Below are positions 1 to 8,850 of a stretch of 25,412 nt of DNA, piece by piece. Source of the DNA: Haplomitrium mnioides (taxonomy: Eukaryota > Marchantiophyta > Haplomitriopsida > Calobryales). Every line of letters starts with the position of its first letter. Position 1 is the first letter of the stretch. The stretch is taken from the NCBI GenBank assembly GCA_049999725.1, contig JBNGIS010020213.1, forward strand, positions 1 to 25,412. The letters are read 5' to 3'. Under the pieces are notes generated by a model that saw only the letters and a list, made by a program, of their open reading frames with translations, did no database searches and was not told the DNA's origin. Made by a program: the position numbers and the translations under genes.

Positions 1-212
1 TCCAAAAATGCCTCTAGAATATGCGTTTTTGAGATTTTGAATCCTTTGGATTCTATCATTCCCTACTAATAATATTAATTTGAAGGCTCTTCTACAGACA
101 AAGTAACCGCCAAGCAAAGTAAACCGATTGTCAACATTAGAGTATTTTCTTGGCATTCCTCACTGCAGTGTGATGTCTCGATTCTTCAAGCTTTGTCAAA
201 AATATGTTTCTC

Positions 213-1411
213 TCACAATTTCCAAAAAATATGTCTTTCACAATGACAAGCAATTATTTCGACAACATGAAAAATTCTCTTCAATTTAGAAATTAACATT
301 AGATCAAGCTTTTTCTTCACAAAACTCTCATCATGATGGACTTTCCGCAAAGAATTTTCACGTAAGGTATTTACCCGTTTGGGTTTTGGCCCAGACAAAG
401 AATTCTTATGTTGTGCTGGTCGATTTGGTCCGTAGGCGAATCCAACCATAGGAGATAATTCATTGTCTTGAAGATCTTAGTCATCATCATAAACATTGTT
501 TGTTTCGTCGCAAAATGTTTTTGAGAGATGAGGTTCTTCTTGAGGATTGGAAAAACTACACCATTTCGAAACGGAAGATTGATCAATATCTCGATAATTA
601 GAAAATTTTTTCTGCAACAAAATTGATGCTTGGCGATAACTCCAATGAAATGTTGATTGATTGAGACTCTTTGCTAGAATCGTTTCCCAAACTATCATCT
701 AAAGACTCCTCCAAAAGAATTTGGTTTGTTTCAAATTTCCTAATCTCTTTGCGAAGTGGAACTTGAATTGAAATCACTCGTTGTTTGAGTGGTGCTATCG
801 GGAATATAGATTCATCTCCAAAATTAAAACCATCCACAGATTGTATGCTTTTTATGTTTTGAACAAACACACTTTGATCATGAATATCGAGGTTTCCCTT
901 AGATGAGGACGAAGAAAGGTCTACAACTGCTTGAAATTTTTGTGTTGAACCTCTTTATGTTGATCTATTAAAATACTCAGAAGAAATATTCAACTTGACC
1001 ATTTGAAGGGCAACAAAGATCTTGTGCTTGAAGAAGTTTGTTTCTTTAATTCTCTACGAGCACTGGGTTCTCTCGTTGATCCTTTGCGTGCAAGTTGTTA
1101 ACTCCTTAATCCTATGCGTGCATTGGATTCACTCCTTGACCCTATGCGCACATAGGGTCCGATTTTTTATCCTATATGCGCATGGAGTTCACCTTCTCGA
1201 TCTTCTCGGGAAAAGCTATTTGATTCAATAGAAGCCATCTTTTTCCCCAATATACTTGCCATCACACTTGACGCTTTTGGTACTCCATCGCTTACCTCCA
1301 AAGAATTGCGGTTTGAACAAATCTCAACTTGCCTAACAAAAGTAACACTTTTTTTTGTGAAGATGAATCTTGGAATTCTAACCTCTTCTTGCTCTTAAAA
1401 ACTTTAGCCAT
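213..1411 (-). pseudogene. broken gene of unknown function, possible helix-turn-helix segment
   Basis: I do not recognise this gene. A reading on the minus strand starts at an ATG at 1409-1411 (MAKVFKSKKRLEFQDSSS), is basic and lysine-rich, and stays protein-like down to about 213, but only by changing frame several times. The stretch from about 945 to 598 is open and contains a serine run, then SVDGFNFGDESIFPIAPL and an acidic EESLDDSLGND part. The stretch from 698 to 213 is open apart from one in-frame TAA at 477-479 and holds the segment YRDIDQSSVSKW, which resembles the recognition part of a transposase-type or CENP-B-type helix-turn-helix (inference, weak). The part at 1051-1200 is made of 30-bp repeats, giving a 10-residue repeat rich in Ala-Arg. 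It is divergent to the ParB-methylase gene, with about 0.3 kb (including a gap) between them. Frameshifts and stops mean it cannot make a full protein. Confidence 0.4.
1051..1200. repeat. 30-bp tandem repeat with CCTATGCGCGCA-type core
   Basis: Near-identical blocks begin at 1081, 1111, 1141 and 1171, a 30-bp period, with a degenerate unit before them. Each holds a core like CCTATGCGTGCAT followed by a spacer such as GGATTCACTCCTTGA. The core is related to the palindrome of the 24-bp arrays at 1990-2600 and 4233-4690. The period is a multiple of three, so the repeat stays readable inside the minus-strand pseudogene. Confidence 0.75.
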
Positions 1412-1629
1412 TGAAAAGGCTCACTAAAAGTCAACTATTTGAAGAAACTATTTAACAAATATTATAAACCTCTTACGGCCTACCTAAAATATGTGTTTTT
1501 TAACAAATTTATGCAAAACAACAAAATTGGAAACTTTTTGTGAAGAAAATAAAAAAAGAAATTGGAAAGATGAAAATGAGCGATGCTTTATATACTTACT
1601 GTTTTTTTTGCACCACGCAAACCTATGTG
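1412..1629. other. intergenic stretch between two divergent genes
   Basis: This AT-rich stretch lies between the minus-strand ATG at 1411 and the gap before the methylase exon. It would hold the promoters of both divergent genes, but I see no convincing TATA box apart from the weak TTTATATAC near 1588. A short plus-strand reading from 1540 (lysine-rich) runs into the gap and might belong to the first exon of the downstream gene. No function is assigned. Confidence 0.3.
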
Positions 1630-1729
1630 NNNNNNNNNNNNNNNNNNNNNNNNNNNNNNNNNNNNNNNNNNNNNNNNNNNNNNNNNNNNNNNNNNNNNNN
1701 NNNNNNNNNNNNNNNNNNNNNNNNNNNNN
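1630..1729. other. assembly gap (100 N)
   Basis: Exactly 100 N, the usual placeholder for a gap of unknown size. It removes the 5' part of the ParB-methylase gene, so its start codon and any first exon cannot be judged. Confidence 0.99.
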
Positions 1730-1949
1730 ACCTGCTCAACCAAAGCCTTATACGTATTCCAATGCTATCAAGGCTCCCGAGCTTGAAAAACTAGACTGGG
1801 ATTGGCTGGTCAATTGTGGATCCGTGCAAGACCTTGATCAACGTCTTTTTACCCTGTACAAGGCATCTCACAAGACATTTGCTTTTTCCTAGATGAAGAA
1901 GAGGGACATTTTTGCCAAGCATCTTTAGACGACAAAGGAAGACAACAAG

Positions 1950-2670
1950 GTAACATTTTAAAACCTTTTTTTTATTTGTTTTCTCTTTTGACTAACTCAG
2001 AACTCAATGCACGCTTGGACATGGGAGTCCATGCCCACATGATTCTAGGAGACTATACATGTAGGGACCTGGAAGTCCATGCGCACATGGACCTTGGAAG
2101 ACCATGCGTACATGGACCATGTCTATATGCGAAGAGACTTGACAATGTGAGGCGAGCAAGGAATCACAAGTCCATGTGCATATAGTCTCCCAGGTCCATG
2201 TGCACATGGACTCCCGGGTCCATGCGCGCAAGGACTCGTTGGTCCATGTGAGCATGGAATCCTAGGTCCACTCGCGCAAAGACTTCTAAGTCTATGCGCG
2301 CATGGACTTCCAGGTCTAGGCCCGCCTGGACAATCATGTCTATGCGCGCCTGGCCTCATAGATCCATGTGCGCATGGACTCCTAGGTCCATGCACGCAAG
2401 GACTTGTTGGTCCATACACGCATGGAATCCCATGTCCACTCGCACAAGGACTCCCAAGTCCATGCACACATGGAATTCTAGGTCTAGGCCCGCTTGGACT
2501 ATCAAGTCCATGCGCGCCTAGACTTCCAGGTCCTTGTGTGCTTGGACTCCTATGTCCAAGTGTGTCTGGACTCTCTATTCCATGCACACATGGACTGCAT
2601 TGTCATTTTTCTTACATTGAACGTTAAGTACATTTGTACTTGTGTTTGATCTTTTTTGTTTTGTTTCCAG
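1950..2670 (+). other. intron 1 of the ParB-methylase gene
   Basis: The GT donor is at 1950 (AACAAG|GTAACA). The AG acceptor is at 2669-2670, after a T-rich tract (CTTTTTTGTTTTGTTTCCAG). Joining is phase 0 and gives KEDNK followed by FTQILADFVD. The intron body is nearly all the 24-bp palindromic minisatellite. Junctions are predicted by eye. Confidence 0.6.
1990..2600. repeat. 24-bp palindromic minisatellite, array 1 (about 24 units)
   Basis: Units start at 2171, 2195, 2219, 2243, 2267, 2291 and 2315, and so on, exactly 24 bp apart. The consensus is the 18-bp perfect palindrome GTCCATGCGCGCATGGAC plus a 6-bp spacer such as TCCTAG or TTCCAG. Many units differ only by C-to-T or G-to-A at the CpG sites (TGTG, CACA). 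Because 24 is a multiple of three, both strands show long spurious reading frames made of an eight-residue repeat (SPCAHGPG type); I treat these as non-genes. Confidence 0.9.
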
Positions 2671-3194
2671 TTTACTCAAATTTTGGCGGATTTTGTTGAT
2701 GGCCTACCAAGATGCAAAGCGCATTGAGCGGGATTTCATAAAGTTTGCCATCAACATCAAAATTCTGAAGCCTAAGCAGGGCATAAATATTCAACAACTA
2801 GTGCCGCATCCGAGCGCGGCTACATTTTTAGTTCACGTCGCAAGCCTTTTTGCGCAAAAAAAAAAGGAGAAAGGAGGTGGAGCCAGCTGAGGCTCCCAAA
2901 GAGAAGAAACATGCGATTGAAAAAAAAAAACCTGCTCAAGCTCCAATTATTGAGGAGGAGCCAGCCCCCTCCGAATCTCTAGCAAGGTCATCTTCTGTTG
3001 CCCTTTCGTCCTCAACACCAAGTAGCTTAGTGCAAGAAATAGAGCCGGAGCCAGTTCAAGCTCCAACGTCCATAGCAAAAAGGAAATCACACAAGGGTTT
3101 GCGAACATTCCAATAACATGATCAAGTGGAACCTCAGACAGTGTCTAAGGAGGATAAAAAAAAAATCAAAGAGCCTCCAATCCAGTGATAGAGA

Positions 3195-3770
3195 GTCCAC
3201 AAAGAAACAATTACTATTAGCTTGGAAAACTTAATTCTGCCAAAATCTGGAATGGACAATTGGGGGCCTTCCCAGATTAGAAGGCTGAATGAAGATTTTG
3301 TTGAGCTTCTGGCGCAGAGAATGCTCACACACAAATATGCTCATAGTTTTTTTTATTGTTGTTGTTGATCCAAAGTGCGGATTGAAGGATAAGTCAAAGT
3401 TCAATATTATGAACATCGACAAGTATCGCTACGAGATTGCAAGAGGCAATCACAGTGCTGCAGCAAGGCAACTTCTTATCACAAAATACGGAGCAAAGAA
3501 TTTGGCGCTTTTGCTCTGCAATTGCTATGTCTACGTGGGTCTTACACCAACAAAGGCACTTATTTTTGCAACTGATGACAACTACGACCAGAGATATAGG
3601 TTGGAAATGACCTCAATTCATAAGGTCAAATATTGGCATCAGAGGTTTGTGAAGAGTGGGATGGTGTCATTCCAAAAATTGAAAAGAGAGTTAGTGCTAG
3701 AGACCTTGGAGATCAAGCCCAAGTCAACACTTGAGAAGACAGTCACTTCTCAAGACAATTGGTTCTAGCT
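3195..3770 (+). other. ParB/Srx-like domain segment of the fusion gene
   Basis: In one frame ETITISLENLILPKSG is followed by NEDFVELLAQRMLTHKYAHS. After a frameshift in a T-run near 3345-3360, the other frame gives VDPKCGLKDKSKFNI and then RYEIARGNHSAAARQL, with Gly-Asn-His at 3444-3452. The pattern of a short strand, 'VVDP', and then 'YEIxxGNHxxxAxxxL' matches the ParB box, where Gly-x-His/Arg and the following helix contact nucleotide. ParB-like domains bind CTP or act as nucleases, and they are found fused to phage and plasmid methylases. The assignment is from motif shape only. The domain directly precedes the methylase part. Confidence 0.6.
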
Positions 3771-4146
3771 TGCATTTCAAAGTGGTGAGCTCTGGGATCT
3801 ACAATAGAGCATGTTTTCAATGTGGGACAAAACTACAGTGAAGGGTCGGAAGTCAAATGCCAAGGGATCTCTCAGAATGGAGGACATGAAGTGGACACCT
3901 TGGAGGTCCCTTCAAGGTCTTCCCAACGAGGTCAAAAATTCAGTTTTGAAATGCGTAGAAGCCAAAAAGCTTTCAATGGATGAAATGTCTCAAGAGGTAG
4001 AGAGACATAAAGTTTTGGCAGAGATGGTGAAAAGTTTATGCTCCAACGTTTACTACAACAACTGAAAGGAAGCAAGAGAGGAGTACCCTCTCCACATGAA
4101 GGAGTCCAAGATGGCTGCATTTTATTCTAGTTTTGAAAAGCTTTTC

Positions 4147-4762
4147 GTAGGTTTGTTTTTTCATTGTACATTCATTCCTTTGGAGTTGCGATGAATTTAG
4201 GGTAAATTGTCTTTAGTTATAACAAAATAGATTTTGAGTCCATTCGCGCATGGACTTCACAGTCCATGTGTGCATGGACTTCACAGTCCATGTGTGCATG
4301 AACTTCACAGTCCTTGTGCATGGACTTCTGATTATAGGCACACCTGCATTTCAAAGTCCAGATGCGCTTGGACTGTGGAGTCCAAGCTCGCCTTGACTAT
4401 TAAGTACTTGCGCTCCAGAATTGTGAAGTCCATGCGTACATGGACTGTAAAGTTTATACGCGCTTGGATTGTGAAGTCCATATGCCCATGGACATACATG
4501 GACTTTGAAGTCCATACGTGTGTAGACTTCAATGTCTATGCACGCTTGGACTTCAATGTCCATGCGTGCTTGGATTTCAATGTCCATGCGCGCATGGACT
4601 TTGAAGTTCTTACGCGTTTGGACTTCGATGTCCATGCGCTCATGGACTTCAATGTCCTTACTAGTTTGGACTCTAGGGTCTTTGCTCAAATTGTTTTTCT
4701 CTCTAAAGTCTTAAATTTCTTTGTTGTCTCCTCTTTTTTTTTTCCGTTTTTGCTATGTACAG
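4147..4762 (+). other. intron 2 of the ParB-methylase gene
   Basis: The phase-0 donor is GTAGGT at 4147. The alternative GTTTGT at 4151 breaks the frame. The acceptor is TATGTACAG ending at 4762 after a long T-rich tract. The intron contains array 2 of the palindromic minisatellite. Exon 2 ends SSFEKLF and exon 3 begins RDKMFKRQLAKN. Confidence 0.6.
4233..4690. repeat. 24-bp palindromic minisatellite, array 2 (about 18 units)
   Basis: Same 24-bp period as array 1 (for example units at 4263 and 4287) and the same palindrome core. The spacer here is TTCACA, TTCAAT or TTGAAG. The palindrome is often decayed (TCCATGTGTGCATGG). Overlapping reading frames on both strands are repeat artefacts. Confidence 0.9.
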
Positions 4763-5065
4763 AGGGACAAAATGTTTAAACGACAACTTGCCAAAAATTT
4801 GACGGCAGCTGCCAAAGGGCAAAAAAGATTGGGGGTTGAAGAAGCCCCAGAACATAAAGACCAGGCTCCAACACTTGTTTCCTACCCTCTTGCTTTTCTG
4901 CTTCTTTGCCAGAGAGCTAGAGAGTGGAAATCAAGGCAACAAAATGATGTTGCATCCCTTCCAATTGATGAAGTTTTGAGAGTGGAGGACAAGGACTTGT
5001 TGTCCTATGTTGATGGTGTCAACGTGGTATATCGCCAAGTCCACAGGGAGGCTAACACTCGTTAG

Positions 5066-6049
5066 TTGAAGGAATTTGTAAAACCTAGGTGTTTCACTTT
5101 AGCAATTGTAGATATTCCTTACGGTTACGACCTTAAGAAATGCAAGCATGAGGATTCAGAACCTTTTTCTAAAGATGACATTTTTGATATGGTTTCATCT
5201 TTTGTGGCAATCACGACCTCAGATTTTTGGTCTTTTGTGATTATACATTCTTTGCAACAATTTAACATCATTGAGGATGCTCTTCTGGAGGTTTGCTATG
5301 CCATCAACCACAATATATGGTAAGTTCTTTCTTGATTTTTTTGGTTTTTTAGTTTACCTTGTTTAGTTTTCCCACACTTTGTTTTCAGTGTTTGAATTGC
5401 TTATTTTTCTTACTACATGGATAAAAACAACATTCATCATTTTGGTGGTCCAAGAATTGCACACACCAACGAGTATTGGACTGTGGGCTACTAGACAAAT
5501 GAAGGATAGAGGAGCATAAGGCTTTTCAATTTGAACCCTGCTGATGCAAGTGGTCGTCCAAGGCAAATAATGCGCAATGTGTCTTGTTGTACTGTGGTTT
5601 TGGCCAAACTAAAACATCCAGAAGATGATGCTTTTGTCGATGTTTATCAAAAGCCCCAAGTTCTTCACAAATTTTTAATTGACTATTTATCAATAGAGCA
5701 AGATTGGATCTTAGATCTTTGCTCTAAGTCTGGCACGGGCCTTGTCTATGCTTTAAAGCTGATGCAAAACTACGTTGATGTGGAATATGATAGATGTCAG
5801 TCTATCTACATTCATCAGGGAGTTTTGACGATGGCTTCTTTGCTATTCAACATGACAGAATCACAAATAGTGTATTCATACCATAAGGAACCTGTTCCTC
5901 ATGGTACTGCAAGTGCTATTGGTGATTTTGTTGCCATCTCTGAGACTAGAAAGTCTTGGCAGGACTCTCTAACGGCTGTAGATGCTCAACTAATGGATTT
6001 AGATGAGACAATTCCTCCTGAAGAGGATAGAGTTGTAGTATCTGGTTGA
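5066..6049 (+). other. beta-class DNA amino-methyltransferase domain
   Basis: Exon 3 carries CFTLAIVDIPYGYD, a strand ending in a DPPY-type catalytic motif, here D-I-P-Y-G with the first proline replaced by Ile. It is followed by helix SKDDIFDMVSSFVAI and strand FWSFVIIHS. Exon 4 carries HFGGPRIAHTNEYWTVGY (read through stops), then QKPQVLHKFLIDYL, which matches the family's 'QKPxxLLxxLI' signature, then ILDLCSKSGTGLVYAL, the SAM-binding FxGxG motif, then VDVEYDRCQ, the acidic end of strand 2 that binds the ribose. Everything needed for a SAM fold in the beta order is present, apart from stops at 5063, 5393, 5492 and 5507. The 5531-6049 part alone is open for 172 codons. Confidence 0.72.
5320..5388 (+). 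other. intron 3 of the ParB-methylase gene (69 bp)
   Basis: The donor ATG|GTAAGT is at 5320 and the acceptor TTTGTTTTCAG ends at 5388. The interior is T-rich. Splicing in phase 2 (TG|T) puts exon 3 (CYAINHNI) in the same frame as exon 4 (YYMDKNNIHHFGGPRI), which supports the prediction. A length of 69 bp is near the lower limit for plant introns. Confidence 0.6.
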
Positions 6050-6065
6050 TGAAATTGTTTTACAT

Positions 6066-6071
6066 AATAAA
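6066..6071 (+). promoter_or_regulatory. possible polyadenylation signal of the ParB-methylase gene
   Basis: AATAAA lies 17 bases after the terminal TGA (6047-6049) in AT-rich DNA. The position is suitable for a plant near-upstream element. Confidence 0.35.
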
Positions 6072-6209
6072 GTATTTTTTTACAAAGTTGTATTTGCTGA
6101 AGTTTCAATCTTGTTGCACTCTCAATCCATTTTAAGTATGTGCATCACGATTCAATTTGGTGCGCAAAATGGTTTTTGAACAAAACGATTTGGTTTTTAT
6201 AAAAATTAG

Positions 6210-6460
6210 CAAAGAAGTTTATGCTCACATGGAAGTTCACTTCTATTTTTCATTTTTTGTTCCTTCTTAGATGACCTTCTAAATTCTCTGCTTCCAATTA
6301 CTCAACAATTCTTGATCGCTTCAGTTGTCCATGCAGACATGAGCTTCAATTATTCAAGCTCAAGTTAGTTGTAGCTGTCTATACGCATAAGGATCTTTCA
6401 AACAAAGCGTACCTACACTTTGGCCTTCGTTGTCCATACGCACATAGGTTTCAACAATTT
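6210..6460. repeat. scattered decayed copies of the palindromic core
   Basis: Blocks such as GTCCATGCAGACATGAGCTT, GTCTATACGCATAAGGA and GTCCATACGCACATAGG recur at irregular spacing of about 45-60 bp. They resemble the 24-bp minisatellite core but are strongly diverged. The rest of 6050-6830 is AT-rich and I see nothing coding. Confidence 0.45.
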
Positions 6461-6829
6461 TTTCACAATTTTGCTTCAACAATTCTCTTACGCCAACACT
6501 TTAGAGTTCTACTTTAATTTTTTTTGGTATAAAATTTGAATGTTTTTATTAAATTTTCAAATTATTGATATCATTGTTAGTCTTGAAAATATTTAACAAC
6601 AAATGTCGTATAAAGTTTTTTATTTATTTTGTTTGGTGATGCTCATGCTTTTAAAAGATGAAATTATAAAAGCACTTTTGTTAAAATATGTCAACCGGGC
6701 TTAAAGGGGCTTAGTAGAAAAATTTCAAAAAGATTAAGTGACAAACCATGCACGTTCTGTGTTTTGGGTAAAAATGGCTTCCAATGGACATAGAAAGGGG
6801 TCAAGACAGGCTTGAAGAGAAGGAGAGGA

Positions 6830-7330
6830 TAGACAGAATCGACTCGAATGTGGAATTAGGTTGGATCAAGTCAGAGGTCTGATGGAGAAATAAAAATATA
6901 AAAAGTAATAAAACTAACCTATTTGTCGGGGGCCAAGCCAAGCCCACTAACTACCTAACTATCTAACTTAGAATAGCCTGCCCTGGGGGGTTTAGCCCTG
7001 AACTAGGTCCATCCATAGGCAGAAAGGGGATATCTGGTGGCCTTACACCCCTCTAGGCGGTTGCCTCTCAAAAGATAATAGGAGGGAGGAGCTTATATAG
7101 AGCATCTGCCTTCTATAGAAGGACTTATGGGATATCTCCCGAGCTAACAATTGATGAGCAAATAGAGATGAGGCAAGGGGGAGATCCATCGGGTGTAGGC
7201 CAAGAACGGGATTGAATGTGGGGATCAAATCGAATTGCGAGGGAAATATGGATTGGATGTAGACCGAGGAAGGGATCGAATTACGGGGACTGTGAAGCAC
7301 AAAAATCAGAAGTTCAAGGGGGGATTTCTT
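6830..7330 (+). other. LTR- or promoter-like non-coding segment
   Basis: This non-coding stretch has a TATA-like GCTTATATAGAGC (TATATA at 7094-7099), followed by GC-richer DNA. It resembles the U3/R part of a plant LTR, but I find no matching second LTR, primer-binding site or target duplication. Antisense frames here (7043-7300, 7306-7653) are not gene-like. Confidence 0.25.
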
Positions 7331-8209
7331 CTAACAATTTGATCGTAGGAGATTGAGGGGAGGAATTGAGAGAAGGGGAGAATCAGATGTAAGGTTTGTG
7401 GGTTGAATTGGCATTTGGAAGCAACATCTTGTTGGCGTATCTGGTGACTCGAGTTGTGAAGAAACGCCTCTGCGAGGAATAGAGGGCCTTGAGATGAAAG
7501 AATTCCACGATGAAGAGAGTGAATGAAGGATACTACACTGCAAAATCTAAATGCTAGTGTCGATCGAGTGAGGAAGTGTTGCGTCCTGTTTGGGAATTGA
7601 ACGACATGATCTAAACCGAAGGCTGCATATTGTGCTGAAGACATAATGAACAATCGAGCTGTCTAGGAAGAAGAATCTTTGTTGCGCGATTGAATGGAGA
7701 GGAGCTGCAGCGAAGGATCGACTCGTGGATTGGTTGAAAGGAAGAAAAATTAAGAATCAAATAAGAAACAGCGAAACAATGAATGATCGGATTGAAGAAC
7801 AAGGGATCTATGAAGAATCGAGGTCCGACGTTCGTGATATCTGATCCGAAGAACGGAGCGGAAACCCGCCTTCCTAAGTGGGGAGCCTACTTAGGGTGGT
7901 TCCGATTCGTCTTCCGATGTGGAGAGAACCGACTAAAAGGAATCCAAAGCGAGATAATGAAGATGCCAAAATGGTGACATGTCAAAGATTCGGACGAGAG
8001 GAAGGTGATTTTGAAAGTTTGAATTGGACATCATCAAAAAGTTTGAAATGGATTTGCGGAGTCTATCGTTCTTACATCAAACTTTTCCACAAGTCAGTTA
8101 AAGAAGACTTCTTCAATGTTTTTACATAAAACTTTTTGACGTCTTAGTAAGGAGAAGGAGCCTCTAAGGGTTCCTATATCAAGGAAGGAATCTGAAATAG
8201 AGATAAGAC
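7331..8209. other. no recognisable gene
   Basis: Only short, compositionally odd frames occur. Near 7874 there is CCTAAGTGGGGAGCCTACTTAGG, a 7-bp inverted repeat around a 9-base loop. A related block recurs at about 8450-8560. Confidence 0.4.
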
Positions 8210-8850
8210 GATGTTTCATATGAAGAACGAGGCGCAGAAACAGTGACCTATCGACGGTCCAGTCAGAAAAGGTAAAATAGTGTCGAAATAGCTACTTGTC
8301 AATGATCCGACCAGAGGAGGGACAGAAGGTTTCAAAACAGGGATATATGGAAGGTCCGGTTAGAAGGGGAACGAAGATGCCAAAAGGGCGATAAATCAAA
8401 GGTCTGGCTAGAAAGAAAACAAGATACCGAAAGGATGATAAATCGACAAGAGGAGCTCACTTAAGGGGGTTCCGATCCATCTTACAATGTGGAGCACCCC
8501 ACTTAACAAGGTTCTGATTGACCTCCCTAAGTGGAGAGGCCACTTATAAGGGATCCGATGGAGGAAGAACAAGAGGGCCGAAACGAGGATATAGCGCAGC
8601 TCCGGTATAAGAAGAAAGGATGCTAAAATAGCAATTTATCAACGGACCAAGGAGAAGCAAGCAATGCTGAAACGGCAAACTATCACAGGTTCGACAAGGA
8701 GAAACAAGAAGGGATCAGTCGAAAGGATGATAAATCACATATCCAACTATGGGAGAACCAAAGATGCCGAAGAGGCAATATAGCGCAGATCCGATGGAGG
8801 AAGAAGCGGTGCCGAAAAGAGGATCTATCACTGATCCAATTGAGGCAAAA
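8210..8850 (+). repeat. degenerate approximately 50-60 bp tandem repeat
   Basis: A motif of the type GATGCCGAAAGGGCGATAAA, then TCGAAGGTCCGACTAGAAG, recurs many times with variation (near 8280, 8370, 8420, 8640, 8720, 8760 and 8800). A reverse-strand relative occurs near 22040-22210, at the edge of repeat D2. The function is unknown; it looks like an old minisatellite inside a larger dispersed element. Confidence 0.45.

Larger units (their letters stand above)
1730..6049 (+). pseudogene. ParB-like domain / beta-class DNA methyltransferase fusion, decayed, 4 exons visible
   Basis: I read four exons: 1730-1949, 2671-4146, 4763-5319 and 5389-6049. Junctions are AAG|GTAACA...TTTCCAG, TTC|GTAGGT...TACAG and ATG|GTAAGT...TTTTCAG. 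Phases agree (0, 0 and 2) and together give about 970 codons. Order: an unknown N-terminal part (EKLDWDWLVNCGSVQDLDQR); a Pro/Glu-rich linker (2880-3110); a ParB-like segment (3195-3770) with RYEIARGNHSAAARQL; a lysine-rich part; IVDIPYGYD (motif IV, DPPY-like) in exon 3; then QKPQVLHKFLIDYL and DLCSKSGTG (motif I) in exon 4. Motif IV before motif I is the beta-class amino-methyltransferase order (N6_N4_Mtase family), which transfers methyl from SAM to adenine N6 or cytosine N4. Fusions of ParB-like and methylase domains are known in bacteria and phages; a plant copy with introns is unusual. I count about 12 in-frame stops (1890, 1926, 3114, 3186, 3189, 3766, 3808, 4063, 5063, 5393, 5492, 5507) and at least three frameshifts, so it is dead as assembled. 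Confidence 0.7.

Noticed and set aside
2123-2587. 154-codon minus-strand frame rich in SPCAHGPG repeats
   Set aside because: It is the 24-bp minisatellite read in a frame kept open because 24 is a multiple of three; it lies inside predicted intron 1 and similar frames exist on the other strand.
4234-4779. 181-codon plus-strand frame over array 2
   Set aside because: Same minisatellite artefact, inside predicted intron 2; minus-strand frames of similar quality overlap it.
7306-7653. 115-codon minus-strand frame
   Set aside because: No motif, and overlaps another frame of similar length on the same strand (7331-7543); it looks like chance opening in a non-coding stretch.
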